Program-made: the position numbers and the translations under genes | Assembly: GCF_038024065.1 (NCBI RefSeq) | Contig: NZ_CP150667.1 | Span: 3,293,501 to 3,357,500, forward strand | Direction: 5' to 3' | Length of the DNA: 64,000 bases | Origin: Polaribacter sejongensis | GTDB taxonomy: Bacteria; Bacteroidota; Bacteroidia; Flavobacteriales; Flavobacteriaceae | The notes under the pieces: generated by a model | The model's database searches: none | The model's input: only the letters and a program-made list of their open reading frames with translations | What the model was told of the DNA's origin: nothing | Shown here: positions 8,399 to 16,038 of the stretch, piece by piece | How positions within the stretch are numbered: position 1 is the first letter of the stretch | How the letters are laid out: the number at the start of each line of letters is the position of its first letter

Positions 8399-8776
8399 AT
8401 GTCAGACGTAAAACAAAAATATTCAGCGGAAGACTTACAAGAGTTTAAAGCAATTATAGACAAGAAGATAGCAAGAGCAAATGAAGATTTAGCGTTGTTA
8501 AAAGCTGCTTATAAAAATGATTCAGATAACGGTACAAATGATACTTCACATTCATTTAAGTCTTTTGATGAAGGTTCTGAAGTGATGAACAAAGAAGCAA
8601 ATGTTCAGTTAGCTATTAGACAAGAAAAGTTTATTAGAGACTTAAAAAACGCTTTATTACGTATAGAGAATAAGACGTATGGTGTTTGTAGAGTAACAGG
8701 TAAATTAATACAGAAAGAACGTTTAAGAATAGTACCTCATGCTACTTTAAGCATAGAAGCTAAGCGTAAACAATAA
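8399..8776 (+). CDS. TraR/DksA-family protein lacking the zinc cysteines
   Basis: A 125-residue protein of the DksA/TraR coiled-coil family, which inserts into the RNA polymerase secondary channel. Residues 10-50 form the first helix of the coiled coil. The region YGVCRVTGKLIQKERLRIVP corresponds to the four-cysteine zinc finger, but only one cysteine remains, so the fold must be stabilised without zinc. The C-terminus ATLSIEAKRKQ is typical of the Bacteroidota subfamily. It lies 6 bp after ileS and is closed by a terminator at 8797-8825. A regulatory role at stringent-type promoters is inferred from the family. Confidence 0.85.
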   Translation: MSDVKQKYSAEDLQEFKAIIDKKIARANEDLALLKAAYKNDSDNGTNDTSHSFKSFDEGSEVMNKEANVQLAIRQEKFIRDLKNALLRIENKTYGVCRVTGKLIQKERLRIVPHATLSIEAKRKQ

Positions 8777-8796
8777 TAAATTACTTATCATAATTA

Positions 8797-8825
8797 AAAA
8801 GCTTCTTTAGGAAGCTTTTTTTGTT
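8797..8825 (+). terminator. Intrinsic terminator after the ileS-DksA unit
   Basis: Stem AAAAGCTTC (8797-8805) and GAAGCTTTT (8811-8819) with a five-base loop and a T run to 8822. Confidence 0.85.
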
Positions 8826-8841
8826 TTATACTATTAATATA

Positions 8842-9498
8842 ATGTTTACTAATCTGCATTTAAGGCTGTTTCTATTCTTTTTATTGACCTCTGCAACGGT
8901 TTTATCGCAAAAGAAAGTGATTAAAAAATTTGAAACTCAATCTAAAGAAATAGAAATTTCTACACTTGGGTTAGATGATGTTTTAATAGAGAATACAGAC
9001 GCTAATTTTATAGAGATTTTTTTAACTGCAGAAAATATAGCGGAACAGCATATTATTTACAAAGAAGAATTTAATACTTTAAAGATTCAATTTGAAATAC
9101 CAGAAAGTTTGCCAGAAGACAAAGTGTTTAGAAAATTTATAACAGAAAGATTGCAAAGAGCAAGTGTAGTTCTTAAAATTCCAAGCAATAAAAACATTAC
9201 TGTATTTGGCGATGAAATAAATATTGAATCTAAAAGCTATAAAGGAGATTTAAATATTTTTATTGAAAAAGGAATTTTAAAATTACATACAATTATTGAT
9301 AATTTAGTAGTAAAAATGTATGCCGGAAACTTATATGCAACTTCAAATAATACCAGTATTGACATTGTTTCTAAAGCCGGTAAAATAGTAATTAACGATG
9401 TTTTAGTTGATGAAACTTATCAAAAAAGAGTAGCAAAATCTATGAAAGAAGTTCGTATAAATTCTGCAAAAGCTAATATTTTCTTAACAGCCCAATAA
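8842..9498 (+). CDS. Exported protein of unknown function
   Basis: A 218-residue protein starting at the ATG at 8842, which directly precedes a signal peptide (MFTNLHLRLFLFFLLTSATVLSQ). A TTG at 8821 in the same frame would overlap the preceding terminator and is not used. The mature part is rich in short beta strands and ends with a repetitive beta-helix-like section (NLVVKMYAGNLYATSNN, IDIVSKAGKIVIND), reminiscent of adhesin-like or DUF4097-like proteins but not clearly a member. It lies 43 bp upstream of lspA; flavobacterial genomes often carry an exported hypothetical protein between the DksA-like gene and lspA. Confidence 0.7.
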   Translation: MFTNLHLRLFLFFLLTSATVLSQKKVIKKFETQSKEIEISTLGLDDVLIENTDANFIEIFLTAENIAEQHIIYKEEFNTLKIQFEIPESLPEDKVFRKFITERLQRASVVLKIPSNKNITVFGDEINIESKSYKGDLNIFIEKGILKLHTIIDNLVVKMYAGNLYATSNNTSIDIVSKAGKIVINDVLVDETYQKRVAKSMKEVRINSAKANIFLTAQ

Positions 9499-9513
9499 AC
9501 GCAATATTATTGT

Positions 9514-9521
9514 TATTTTTG
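9514..9521 (+). promoter_or_regulatory. -7 promoter element upstream of lspA
   Basis: TATTTTTG matches TAnnTTTG exactly and ends 20 bp before the lspA ATG. No good -33 TTG is seen at the usual distance. Confidence 0.45.
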
Positions 9522-9541
9522 TGAGCACAAATTAAAAACAG

Positions 9542-10162
9542 ATGTCAAAAAAGAGTCTTGCTATTCTAATAATTTTTATCGCAATTATTTTAGATCAAGT
9601 AATTAAAATTTATGTAAAAACACATTTTATTTTAGGTGAAGAAGTGGTTGTTTTCGATTGGTTTAGAATCCATTTTACAGAAAATAATGGTATGGCAATG
9701 GGTTTTGAGTTTGGAGGTAAAGGAGGGAAACTCTTTTTAACCTTATTTAGATTGATTGCAGTATCTGGAATAATCTATTGGTTAATACAAAACATTAAAA
9801 AGAAGGTACACAATGCCGTAATTATAGCGGTTGCTTTAATTTTTTCTGGAGCAGTTGGTAATATTATAGATTCTGTTTTTTACGGAATTATTTTTGACGG
9901 ATCTAACCACAAAGTAGCAACGCTATTTGCAGACAAACCGTATGGCGAATTGTTTCATGGTAGAGTAGTAGATATGTTTTATTTTCCTTTATGGCAAGGT
10001 GTTTTACCAGACTGGATTCCTGTTATGGGTGGAGAAATGTTTACTTTTTTTCAATATATATTTAATCCGGCAGATGCTTTTATAAGTATTGGTGTGGCAT
10101 TGTTGTTTATTTTTAGCAAGCAAGCTTTCCCTAAAGAAGAGGAAGTTGCTTTAAAAGAATAA
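9542..10162 (+). CDS. lspA: Lipoprotein signal peptidase (signal peptidase II)
   Basis: A 206-residue inner-membrane aspartyl protease that cleaves the signal peptide of prolipoproteins before the modified cysteine. Four hydrophobic segments are visible. Conserved motifs are DQVIKIYVK (Asp18), FTENNGMAMG (45-54), GAVGNIID (103-110), VVDMFYFPLW (142-151) and FNPADAF (174-180); Asp144 and Asp178 are the expected catalytic pair. It is somewhat longer than the E. coli enzyme because of an insertion between GNIID and VVDM (about residues 112-140), common in Bacteroidota. It serves the many lipoproteins predicted in this window. Confidence 0.96.
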   Translation: MSKKSLAILIIFIAIILDQVIKIYVKTHFILGEEVVVFDWFRIHFTENNGMAMGFEFGGKGGKLFLTLFRLIAVSGIIYWLIQNIKKKVHNAVIIAVALIFSGAVGNIIDSVFYGIIFDGSNHKVATLFADKPYGELFHGRVVDMFYFPLWQGVLPDWIPVMGGEMFTFFQYIFNPADAFISIGVALLFIFSKQAFPKEEEVALKE

Positions 10163-10191
10163 CCTTTTACCTTTAAAGAAAGTTTAAGCTT

Positions 10192-10791
10192 ATGAAACGC
10201 TTTCTAAAATACCTTATTATTTTTTTTCTGGGATTTTTTATCGCCAAATATTGGTGTGATAAAAGCAAGAGAAATCATAAACAAGAAGAAATACAAGTCG
10301 TAGTAACCTCAATTAAAAATTTGAGTAAACTAGTAGTTTCTAAAGGAACTTTTTCTGAAGTTTATAATTATACAGACTCTAAAAAATATTTTTACGATTA
10401 TCTTTCTTTTGATAAAAAAGCTATTGTAACTGTAAATGCTACTGTAGAGGTTGGTTATGATTTATCTAAATTAGAAATTCAGATAGATTCTGTAGGTAAG
10501 AAAATTTACATCAATAAAATACCGAAAGAAGAGGTTGTAATTGCTCCAAATATAAAATATTTCGACTTACAACAAAGTCAATTCAATACTTTTACCAAGA
10601 ACGAGTTGAATAAAATCAACCAAAAAAGTATCGAAAAAATTAAAGAAACCATAACGGTTACTGACTTAAAAGAAAAAGCAAAAACAAGATTGTTTGAGGA
10701 GTTGTCTAAAATATATCTACTTTCTGCTGTTTATAATTGGAAAGTTATAGATAATACAAATTCTGGTTTTCTAGAAAAACTTATAAATTAA
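10192..10791 (+). CDS. DUF4230 family membrane-anchored protein
   Basis: A 199-residue protein with one N-terminal hydrophobic anchor (residues 5-20, YLIIFFLGFFIAKYW) followed by a soluble domain. The pattern KLVVSKGTFSEVYNYTDSK, then an alpha/beta stretch with KAIVTVNATVEVGYDLSKL and a C-terminal helix (DLKEKAKTRLFEEL), fits DUF4230. The function of this family is not known. It follows lspA by 29 bp and is closed by the terminator at 10797-10832. Confidence 0.75.
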   Translation: MKRFLKYLIIFFLGFFIAKYWCDKSKRNHKQEEIQVVVTSIKNLSKLVVSKGTFSEVYNYTDSKKYFYDYLSFDKKAIVTVNATVEVGYDLSKLEIQIDSVGKKIYINKIPKEEVVIAPNIKYFDLQQSQFNTFTKNELNKINQKSIEKIKETITVTDLKEKAKTRLFEELSKIYLLSAVYNWKVIDNTNSGFLEKLIN

Positions 10792-10796
10792 AAATC

Positions 10797-10832
10797 AAAA
10801 AGCTCTCAAAAATAAAATTTAGAGCTTTTTTT
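10797..10832. terminator. Intrinsic terminator between convergent genes
   Basis: Stem AAAAAGCTCT (from 10797) with AGAGCTTTTTT (10821-10831). It serves the DUF4230 gene on plus and may serve the small open frame at 10841-11014 on minus. Confidence 0.75.
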
Positions 10833-10840
10833 AAGATGTA

Positions 10841-11014
10841 TTAAAAATTATTTCCAGGTTCCGTAAGTGAATTCGCTTGTGCTTTTTGTGGATTTAATAT
10901 TAGATAGGTTCCTAATGCTGTTAATGCAGAATATTTACCATAATTTCCTATTTTTTTTATTGCTTCCTTACGAGTAATTTCTTCTGTATTTTTTTTTATG
11001 ATGTTGTGTTTCAA
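10841..11014 (-). CDS. Small 57-residue protein of the kind found next to T9SS sorting-domain genes
   Basis: An open frame from a TTG at 11014 to a TAA at 10841. It reads about 57 residues with the segment EEITRKEAIKKIGNYGKY, then a hydrophobic helix (SALTALGTYLILNPQKAQA) and an acidic or glycine end (NSLTEPGNNF). The RKEAIKKxG...ALTAxxTxxILxPxKAQA arrangement resembles short hypothetical proteins that commonly follow T9SS cargo genes in Flavobacteriia. There is no ATG start, so it may be decaying with the neighbouring remnant. Function unknown. Confidence 0.45.
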   Translation of the reverse strand: MKHNIIKKNTEEITRKEAIKKIGNYGKYSALTALGTYLILNPQKAQANSLTEPGNNF

Positions 11015-11043
11015 AAATTATTTTTTTACTCACTTTCTCTTTT

Positions 11044-11223
11044 CTAGTTTCTAGTTTCAAGTTTTACAAAGTAAATGCCTTTGGCTATTGTAGGTAAAGA
11101 AATGTCTTTAACACCATTGTAAGTAAAAGAAGTATTTATAATCTTTTTACCAAGTACGTTATAAATAGTAATATTAGTGTTTCCTTGTGGTACACCAGAT
11201 ACCCTTAAAGTAGTGTACTTTGT
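11044..11223 (-). pseudogene. Remnant of a T9SS type A C-terminal sorting domain
   Basis: Minus-strand open frame without a start codon, bounded upstream by an in-frame stop. It encodes TTLRVSGVPQGNTNITIYNV, LGKKIINTSF and LPTIAKGIYFVKLETRN. The IYNVLGKKI...GIYFVKL pattern is the second half of the type A sorting signal of type IX secretion cargo (usual length 70-90 residues). The catalytic or adhesive body of the protein and the first half of the domain are missing, so this is a deletion remnant. Confidence 0.75.
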
Positions 11224-11438
11224 TTAAAACCAGTTAAATATACGTTTTAAAATTAGTAAAATAGAATTTATTTTAAAAACAGGTATAAACCCTTGGTTTT
11301 ATTAAGATGAATTAAGAAGTTTAAAACTTTTATATTGTAATTACTGTTTCTAAGTAATTTTTTTACAAGTTTTATATTTTATTTTGACCGGGATTTTTAC
11401 TATAATTTATAAATCGATATGAATAACATTAGCGGGAT
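11224..11438. other. Intergenic stretch, no gene seen
   Basis: AT-rich sequence between the sorting-domain remnant and the response-regulator gene. No reading frame or clear terminator was found; it may hold further decayed parts of the lost T9SS cargo gene. Confidence 0.5.
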
Positions 11439-12122
11439 TTAAAGATTAAAATCTGGTGTAATTTCTATTAACTTCTTCTGAATACCATAAATAACTAAAC
11501 CTGCAACGTTTTTAGAATGCGTTTTAAGTAATAAGTTGTTTCTATGACCTTCTACGGTTCTGGGGCTAATAAAAAGTTTGTCTGCAATTTCTGCAGTAGT
11601 GCATTGATCGCAAATTAATTCTAAAACATCAATTTCTCTTTTAGAAAGCAATTTTTTATCTAAATCGATTTTTATGCGCTTTCCACTAGATGAATTAATA
11701 TTTTCTTGAATAATTTTTAAAACTTTCTCATCATAATAAAAACCTTTATTAAATACTTCATTAATGGTGTGAATTACCATTTTAGGACTTGTGTTTTTAA
11801 GAAGGTAAGAAGATGCACCAACATCAATCATATTGGTTATAAAGGACTTCCCATCAAAACTAGTTAATGCAATTATCTTAATGTTTGGGTGTGTCTTATG
11901 AATTTTTTTAGTAGCTTCTACACCGTTTATTTCTGGCATTTTTAAATCCATTAAAATAATATCTGGAGTATGTTCTGTATAAGATAGAAAATCAATTAAT
12001 TCTTTACCATTTTCAGCTTCATAAGTAATATTAAAATTATTTTCTCTTTCTAGTAAAAATCGGATACCTTTTCTAAAAAGTTCTTCATCATCAGCAATTA
12101 TGATATTAATTTTATTCATCAT
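11439..12122 (-). CDS. LuxR/NarL-family response regulator
   Basis: A 227-residue two-component regulator. The receiver domain (about 5-125) has the acidic pair DD at 11-12, the phospho-acceptor Asp59 in DIILMDLKMPEING, a Thr in ALTS and a Lys in LLKN. A LuxR-type helix-turn-helix covers about residues 158-220 (LSKREIDVLELI, TTAEIADKLFISPRTVEGHR). It lies 7 bp downstream of the histidine kinase, its obvious partner. Its target genes are not visible; autoregulation of the four-gene cluster is plausible. Met1 and Met2 are adjacent, so the start could be 12119. Confidence 0.93.
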   Translation of the reverse strand: MMNKINIIIADDEELFRKGIRFLLERENNFNITYEAENGKELIDFLSYTEHTPDIILMDLKMPEINGVEATKKIHKTHPNIKIIALTSFDGKSFITNMIDVGASSYLLKNTSPKMVIHTINEVFNKGFYYDEKVLKIIQENINSSSGKRIKIDLDKKLLSKREIDVLELICDQCTTAEIADKLFISPRTVEGHRNNLLLKTHSKNVAGLVIYGIQKKLIEITPDFNL

Positions 12123-12129
12123 TTGGGGG

Positions 12130-12921
12130 TTATATTACAATTAAGATATTAAATCCTTTACCTACTTCACTTCCAAAACTATATTTTCCATTCAACAAAG
12201 AAACTCTACTTTCTATGTTTTTCATACCAAGTCCTTTTTTATGCTCGTCTTTATTAGAATCAAAACCAATACCGTTATCTGTATAGCTAAAAATAAGGTT
12301 GTTGTCTTTATGAGAAACTGTTATAGTGCTCTTTTTTGCTTTACCGTGTCTTACAGAGTTATTAATTAATTCTTGAGTAATTCTAAAAAGATGTAATTCG
12401 TTTTGTGGGGTTAAATGGTTCTTGGTGTAATTTATGTTGTATGTTATATTAATTTTTCTACTATTATTAAAAGAGTCTGAAAGCTCTTCTACCGCATCTT
12501 TAAAACCAAACTCTTCTAAAATTGGAGGTAGTAAATTATGTGCAATTTTACGTGCACTTTCTAAGGTTTTATCCGTAGCTTCTAAAATACCATTGTTAAC
12601 AATAAGGTATTCTTCTGGAGATAGGTCTCCGTCTTTTAAAAGGTTTGCATTTAGATTAATTACATTTAGTTTAGAACTAATATCATCATGTAAATCTTGT
12701 GCAATACGTTTGCGTTCTTCTTCTTGCGTTATTATGATAGACTGTATAATTTCTTTTTGATGTGTTACTTCTAATTTCTTTTTATCTAATTCTTTGTCAA
12801 CAATTTTTTTTCTTGATGAGAAGAAAAAGAGCAAGAGAGCAACTCCCATAAAAAGAAGTAATAAAACCCCAATTAGAGCGATAAGTATCACTTGGTTTTC
12901 TTGAATAAGGAGTTTTTTCAT
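12130..12921 (-). CDS. Membrane-anchored sensor histidine kinase (HisKA_3/NarX type)
   Basis: A 263-residue kinase with a single N-terminal transmembrane helix (about residues 10-35), a short coiled coil (40-65), the dimerisation and phospho-acceptor box ERKRIAQDLHDDISSKL with His78, and a HATPase domain with N box ELINNSVRHG, G1 box DNGIGFD and G2 box KGLGMKNI. There is no periplasmic or PAS sensor domain, so the stimulus must come through another protein; the adjacent polytopic membrane protein (13019-13687) is the best candidate. It probably phosphorylates the regulator at 11439-12122. Confidence 0.93.
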   Translation of the reverse strand: MKKLLIQENQVILIALIGVLLLLFMGVALLLFFFSSRKKIVDKELDKKKLEVTHQKEIIQSIIITQEEERKRIAQDLHDDISSKLNVINLNANLLKDGDLSPEEYLIVNNGILEATDKTLESARKIAHNLLPPILEEFGFKDAVEELSDSFNNSRKINITYNINYTKNHLTPQNELHLFRITQELINNSVRHGKAKKSTITVSHKDNNLIFSYTDNGIGFDSNKDEHKKGLGMKNIESRVSLLNGKYSFGSEVGKGFNILIVI

Positions 12922-13018
12922 TTGGGGGTTTTAAATCAAAGAAAACGAAGTTACATAAAAATAATTTTACTTTTATGATTGCCATTTTATTACTTGGTAA
13001 TAGAACTATCTATAAAAT

Positions 13019-13687
13019 TTAATCTGTATTTTTTGATGCAAATAGTTGGATGTGTTCTTTGCGAATTGGTTTTCTAAAGTTTTTATACCATTCTACAAAA
13101 ATCATTATCTGAAAAATTAGGTATAAGATAGAATTAAACTGCCAAACATAAAGTTTTAACTCCCTAGAACCTATATTTCCTAATGTGAAGATTAATGTAC
13201 TACACAATGTGTAGACAAAGAAACCAGAGTTAAAATAAATGTATTTTCTATTTTTATTATCATCTATTTTTTTTAGGAAAAAGAAAAAACTATAAAATAA
13301 TAATGGTATTGATGTAATTGCAATTTCTAAAACACTCCATCTATTTATATTCTCAGGAAAATTATAAAGGTATATAATAAAAGATGCTGCTGTTATAAAC
13401 GTTAAAAAGAAAATGAAGGGCTTGTACTTTTTAAAATCAATAAGAGAAGAAAAGAATAAGCTTAAAAAAATAAACTGACCAATAAAAAAATAATGACTTA
13501 AAAAAAGATTATAATTGTTTAATGAACTTAAAATAGTAGATAAAAACTGAATAAAAAAACAAAGCAATAAATACATAATAAAGTATTTTAAAGCTTTGTG
13601 CTTTTTGTTATAGCTTACAATAAAGACTAAAGTATTCATTGCTAAAAATGAATATCCAGCATTTACAATAAAATCATCTAAACTCAT
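13019..13687 (-). CDS. Polytopic membrane protein, possible sensor partner
   Basis: A 222-residue protein with about seven hydrophobic segments separated by short basic loops (YNKKHKALK, DFKKYKPF, KKIDDNKNRK) and a C-terminal cytoplasmic tail of about 25 residues. No family was recognised by motif. It is followed at 97 bp by a histidine kinase without its own sensor domain and preceded at 10 bp by the small protein 13698-14060. The context suggests a membrane sensor or transport-coupled input module. This is inference from neighbourhood alone. Confidence 0.6.
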   Translation of the reverse strand: MSLDDFIVNAGYSFLAMNTLVFIVSYNKKHKALKYFIMYLLLCFFIQFLSTILSSLNNYNLFLSHYFFIGQFIFLSLFFSSLIDFKKYKPFIFFLTFITAASFIIYLYNFPENINRWSVLEIAITSIPLLFYSFFFFLKKIDDNKNRKYIYFNSGFFVYTLCSTLIFTLGNIGSRELKLYVWQFNSILYLIFQIMIFVEWYKNFRKPIRKEHIQLFASKNTD

Positions 13688-13697
13688 AATAATCAGT

Positions 13698-14060
13698 TTA
13701 ATTTAAAGGGCTTTCTGCATCGCATTTTTCAGGGCAAGGAGTTGTTAGGTCGTAAATAAAATCACTCTCTGAATCTAGATTTTTTCCATCTTTAGAAGAA
13801 ATCATATCTTTTCCTTCAGCATCTACACCCACAATAATTAATTTTTCTTCAAAAACAGTTTCTTCTTCAATTTTGTGTTTATGCACCCCTAAATAGGCTC
13901 TTACTGTTACAGCTCCCTCTGCAATTACCTCTTTTAAATCTTCTAAAGGAATGTTAAAAGCTCTGCAATCTCGGTGTGCATTATAGGTGCCTTCCATTTT
14001 GCGCCATCTTTTGGTCCATTTTTTAGCTGTTTTTAATGAAATGGTGTTTTTTTTTGCCAT
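13698..14060 (-). CDS. Conserved hypothetical soluble protein with C-terminal PCPxxCDxxSPLN tail
   Basis: A 120-residue protein with no signal peptide or membrane segment. Residues 8-35 are rich in Lys, Arg and Trp (AKKWTKRWRKMEG), then comes an NAHRDCRAFNIP segment, a beta-rich middle part (TVRAYLGVHKH) and a fixed-looking C-terminus, TPCPEKCDAESPLN. I have a general memory of similar proteins in Flavobacteriia but no function. The two cysteines near the end could bind metal or form a disulfide. It is the first gene of the cluster with the membrane protein, kinase and regulator. Confidence 0.6.
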   Translation of the reverse strand: MAKKNTISLKTAKKWTKRWRKMEGTYNAHRDCRAFNIPLEDLKEVIAEGAVTVRAYLGVHKHKIEEETVFEEKLIIVGVDAEGKDMISSKDGKNLDSESDFIYDLTTPCPEKCDAESPLN

Positions 14061-14241
14061 GATTAGTTTGTATCGGTAGTTAATAAAAAATTTTGGTTAG
14101 GTTTTAAAAGTATATAAAATAACTAAGATGCCCTATTAATACGTAATTTTAAATATAAAAAACAGTTTTCCTCTTTTTTTTAAACTTCTTTTTTCACTTG
14201 TTTTTATATTCCGGATGTTTAAAAATGTGTAATTTCGTTCT

Positions 14242-16038
14242 ATGCCTACACCTTTAGAACTACAAATTAAAACGTTACCAAATGAACCCGGAGTTTATCA
14301 GTATTTTGATAAAGAAGACGTTATTATTTATGTTGGTAAAGCTAAAAATTTAAAGAAAAGAGTGGCTTCTTATTTTAATAAGAATCATGAGAACGGTAAG
14401 ACCAGAGTTTTAGTAAAAAAGATTGTTCGCATAAAGCATATTGTTGTAAATACGGAAACAGATGCCTTACTGTTAGAGAACAATTTAATTAAAAAATACA
14501 AACCGCGTTACAATGTTTTACTAAAGGATGATAAATCCTATCCTTGGCTTTGTATTAAAAAAGAACGTTTTCCAAGAGTTTTTATGACGCGTAGAGTTAT
14601 AAAAGATGGTTCGGAATATTTTGGACCTTATACTTCTATAAAAACTGTTCGGGTTTTGTTAGATTTAATTAAGGAGTTGTATCCGCTAAGAACCTGTAAA
14701 TATGATTTAAGCCATCAAAGTATAAATGAAGGAAAGTATAAAGTCTGTTTAGAGTATCATTTAAAAAATTGTAAAGGTGCTTGCGAAGGCTTAGAAACCG
14801 AGAGTCATTACAGTAATTCTATCGTAGAAATTAGAAATATCATTAAAGGTAATTTTAAAGAAAGTTTAGAGAAGTTTAACGAAATGATGTTAAGTTTTGC
14901 TGAAAACATGGAGTTTGAAGAAGCTCAGAAAATTAAGGAAAAGCTACACTTATTAAGCAATTATCAATCTAAAAGTACCATTATAAATCCATCTATAAAC
15001 AATGTAGATGTTTTTTCTATTATTTCTGATGAAACACATGGGTATGCCAATTTCTTAAAAATCTCTAATGGATCTATTATTCAGTCTCATACTACGGAAA
15101 TTAAGAAAAAGTTAGATGAAACAGATAAAGAATTATTAGAATTGTTTATTGTTGAAATTAGACAACGTTTCGATTCTCAATCACCAGAAATTTATGTTCC
15201 TTTTAAAGTAGATTTGGGTGAAACATTAAAAGTTACCGTCCCAAAATTGGGCGATAAAAAACGTATTGTAGAATTATCTGAAAGAAATGCAAAATATTAC
15301 CGACAAGAACAATTTAAGCAAGTACAAATTGTAGATCCAGACAGACATGTAAAAAGAATTATGTCGCAAATGAAAAAAGACTTGCGTTTATCTGTAGAAC
15401 CGCGTCATATAGAATGTTTCGATAATTCTAATATACAAGGTACAAATCCGGTGGCTGCATGTGTGGTTTTTAAAGACGGAAAACCAAGCAAAAAAGATTA
15501 TAGACATTATAATATTAAAACAGTTGACGGGCCAGATGATTTTGCATCTATGGAAGAGGTTGTTTACAGGAGGTACAAGCGTTTGCTAGAAGAAGAAGCG
15601 CCTTTGCCGCAATTAATTATTGTAGATGGTGGAAAGGGGCAATTATCATCTGGATTAAAAGCGTTAGATAGTTTAGGTTTAAGAGGTAAAATAGCCATTA
15701 TAGGAATTGCAAAACGATTAGAAGAAATTTATTATCCAGGTGATCCAATTCCCTTATATTTAGATAAAAAATCTGAAACGCTAAAGATTACTCAGTATCT
15801 AAGAAACGAGGCACACAGATTCGGAATTACATTTCACAGAAATAAACGAAGCAAAAGTGCTATAAAATCTGAGTTAGAACAAATTCCAGATGTTGGTGCG
15901 CAAACTATTACAACCTTATTGCGTAAATTTAAGTCGGCAAAACGTGTTAAAGAAGCTTCTTTAGAAGAGTTAAAAGAAGTTATTGGAAATGCAAGAGCTA
16001 TAAAAGTATATGAATATTTTCAACCGAATAAAAAATGA
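14242..16038 (+). CDS. uvrC: UvrABC system protein C
   Basis: A 598-residue nucleotide-excision-repair nuclease that makes the dual incision around UvrB-bound lesions. The GIY-YIG domain is at the N-terminus (PGVYQYF ... IIYVGKAKNLKKRV, residues 15-45). The UvrB-interacting UVR motif (FEEAQKIKEKL) is near residue 230. The RNase H-like C-terminal nuclease has IECFDNSNIQGTNPVA near residue 390 and IIVDGGKGQL near 460. A helix-hairpin-helix pair closes the protein (IPDVGAQTITTLLRKF). Length is normal for the family. It overlaps the next gene by 4 bp (ATGA). Confidence 0.97.
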   Translation: MPTPLELQIKTLPNEPGVYQYFDKEDVIIYVGKAKNLKKRVASYFNKNHENGKTRVLVKKIVRIKHIVVNTETDALLLENNLIKKYKPRYNVLLKDDKSYPWLCIKKERFPRVFMTRRVIKDGSEYFGPYTSIKTVRVLLDLIKELYPLRTCKYDLSHQSINEGKYKVCLEYHLKNCKGACEGLETESHYSNSIVEIRNIIKGNFKESLEKFNEMMLSFAENMEFEEAQKIKEKLHLLSNYQSKSTIINPSINNVDVFSIISDETHGYANFLKISNGSIIQSHTTEIKKKLDETDKELLELFIVEIRQRFDSQSPEIYVPFKVDLGETLKVTVPKLGDKKRIVELSERNAKYYRQEQFKQVQIVDPDRHVKRIMSQMKKDLRLSVEPRHIECFDNSNIQGTNPVAACVVFKDGKPSKKDYRHYNIKTVDGPDDFASMEEVVYRRYKRLLEEEAPLPQLIIVDGGKGQLSSGLKALDSLGLRGKIAIIGIAKRLEEIYYPGDPIPLYLDKKSETLKITQYLRNEAHRFGITFHRNKRSKSAIKSELEQIPDVGAQTITTLLRKFKSAKRVKEASLEELKEVIGNARAIKVYEYFQPNKK

